A DNA stretch of 14,014 nt, taken from positions 1 to 14,014 of the forward strand of contig JAAVZQ010000006.1 of the NCBI GenBank assembly GCA_022791735.1. Direction: 5' to 3'. Both the position numbers and the translations under genes were made by a program. The notes under the pieces were generated by a model that saw nothing but the letters and a program-made list of their open reading frames with translations, was not told where the DNA came from and ran no database searches. Positions 12,839-14,014 of this stretch are shown here, one piece after another. Source of the stretch: Clostridia bacterium (lineage in GTDB: Bacteria > Bacillota > Clostridia > TANB77 > CAG-508). Every line of letters starts with the position of its first letter. The stretch's first letter is position 1.

Positions 12839-14014
12839 ATGGTTATTCCAGTAGAAAAAAACAAAGAATATATTGTAGATATAGAAGACAACGGATTTGA
12901 AGGAGAAGGAATTGCAAAAATTGATAATTATACTGTATTTGTTCAAGGAGCAATAAAAGGCGAAAAGGTAAAGATTTTAATACTTAAAGTTACAGCGTCT
13001 TATGCATTTGCAAAGATTTTAGAAATTATACAAAAATCAGATAAAAGGCAAGATGTTGATTGTATGAGTTACAAAAGGTGTGGTGGTTGCAATCTAAGGC
13101 ATGTAAAATATAAGGATACTTTAGAAATAAAGAGGAATGCTGTACAAAACTTAGTAAATAAAAATCTAAAGGAGAAAATACAAGTAGAAAACGTAGTAGG
13201 TATGGAAAATCCACTTTATTATAGAAATAAAGCCATATACCCAATTGGAAAAAATAAAGAAGGAAAAGCAATATTTGGCGTTTTTGCAAACAGAACACAT
13301 GAAATAATAGAATTTGATGAATGCAAAATACAGACTAAAATTTCAAAAGAAATAGCAGAATATGTGATAGAATTTATAAATAAAAATAATATTGCAGTAT
13401 ATGATGAGAACACCAAAAAAGGGATATTTAGGCATATCATAATAAAATATGGGATGAAAACAGAAGAAATAATGTGTGTACTAGTTTTATCAGAAGAAAG
13501 CTTTAAGGGAGAAAAACAACTAAAAGAAGAACTTATACATAAATTTCCGAATATTAAAACAATTGTTAAAAATATAAACACACAAAACACTAATGTAATT
13601 TTAGGCGGTAAAAACGTTGTTATATATGGAAGCGGATATATCCAAGATAAGCTTCGGAGAGTATGTATTTAACATATCAACAAATTCGTTTTACCAAGTA
13701 AACCCAGTGCAAACAGAGAAATTGTATAATTTAGCAATAGATGGAGCAAACCTAGATAAACAAGATGTAATACTTGATTTGTATTGTGGAATTGGCACAA
13801 TTGGCATATTTGCATCAAAATATGTGAAAAAAGTTTATGGAATAGAAATTGTAGAAGAAGCAATAGAAAATGCAAAAGAAAATAGTAAATTAAACAGCAT
13901 AGACAATATAGAATTTATGGTAGGAGACGTAGAAAAAGCATTTGAAAAATTGATTAAGCAGAAAAGCATTATGCCAGATATAGTATTTGTAGATCCACCA
14001 AGAAAAGGACTTGA
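12839..14014 (+). CDS. rlmD: 23S rRNA (uracil-1939-C5)-methyltransferase RlmD-like, one CGG +1 recoding site, 3' partial
   Basis: A class I SAM-dependent RNA methyltransferase of the RlmD/RlmCD/TrmA group. An N-terminal TRAM domain (about 1-60) is followed by 4Fe-4S cysteines C75, C81 and C84 (CMSYKRCGGC) and another in FDECKI. Frame 0 runs to CGG at 13655-13657 and stops at 13672. Skipping the C continues KL-GEYVFNISTNSFYQVNP, then the SAM motif LDLYCGIGTIGIF, the acidic GIEIVEEA and DIVFVDPPRKGL, exactly the family order. The catalytic Cys lies beyond the window. I choose ATG 12839, eight bases after AAAGGAA, because homologues start with (M)xIPVxKN; TTG at 12818 is an alternative. Whether it modifies U1939, U747 or both cannot be told here. 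Confidence 0.88.
13655..13658 (+). other. CGGA +1 recoding site in rlmD
   Basis: Frame 0 reads AAG CTT CGG AGA GTA TGT ATT TAA. Skipping C13655 gives CTT GGA GAG TAT GTA TTT, the conserved KLGEYVFNIS segment (Gly273). About 120 further codons stay open to the window end. Confidence 0.85.

Noticed and set aside
9194..13658. Extra C bases as sequencing or assembly errors
   Set aside because: The local contexts differ (CCACGGA, TGCCGGA, AAACGGT, CTTCGGA, TTGCGGA), none is in a long homopolymer, and all eight precede Gly codons in frame. Raw reads would be needed to exclude this completely.

Overview
The window looks like chromosomal DNA of a low-GC, endospore-forming, anaerobic member of the Bacillota (Clostridia). 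It has A/T-ending codons, AGGAGG ribosome sites, a four-subunit pyruvate:ferredoxin oxidoreductase, a SpoIIAB-like anti-sigma factor and tandem Spo0A-box-like sites. Species cannot be named from sequence alone.

Layout: (1) 1-570 is the 3' end of a surface/lectin-like protein whose C-terminus has the form of a diversity-generating retroelement (DGR) variable region, followed by a terminator. (2) 810-2790 holds an AAA_14/DUF4143 ATPase and an acyl-ACP thioesterase. (3) 2855-6292 is the por cluster (gamma, delta, alpha, beta) behind a strong promoter. (4) 6576-7244 is a HicA-HicB toxin-antitoxin pair. (5) 7312-7812 (minus) is an unrecognised, GC-richer gene with a consensus promoter. (6) 8123-11590 is dnaE. 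(7) 11700-12122 (minus) is an orphan SpoIIAB-like gene with a hairpin-rich leader. (8) 12415-12683 (minus) holds two tiny Cys-rich membrane peptides. (9) 12839-14014 is the start of an rlmD-type 23S rRNA methyltransferase.

The main observation is that three AT-rich genes (dnaE six times, hicA once, rlmD once) each change to the +1 frame, and every change falls exactly on an in-frame CGG triplet. Skipping the C of CGG and reading the next three bases (GGA seven times, GGT once) restores the family sequence with glycine at each point. I checked every CGG in the AT-rich protein genes: all eight in-frame CGGs are shift points, and all other CGGs straddle codons. The P-site codons differ at all eight sites, so classical slippage is unlikely. 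The pattern fits decoding of the quadruplet CGGN as glycine, for example by a tRNA-Gly with an expanded anticodon (UCCG). By contrast, the two GC-richer minus-strand genes use in-frame CGG three times as ordinary Arg, so they are either recent arrivals or evidence of context dependence.

A second unusual feature is a family of about 120 bp palindromic elements (3426-3549, 5089-5211 inverted, 7989-8108). Their stems differ in sequence but keep pairing through compensatory changes. Two copies sit directly upstream of the ribosome sites of porD and dnaE, and the third supplies the last codons and stop of porA. They look like a MITE or a mobile structured-RNA element.
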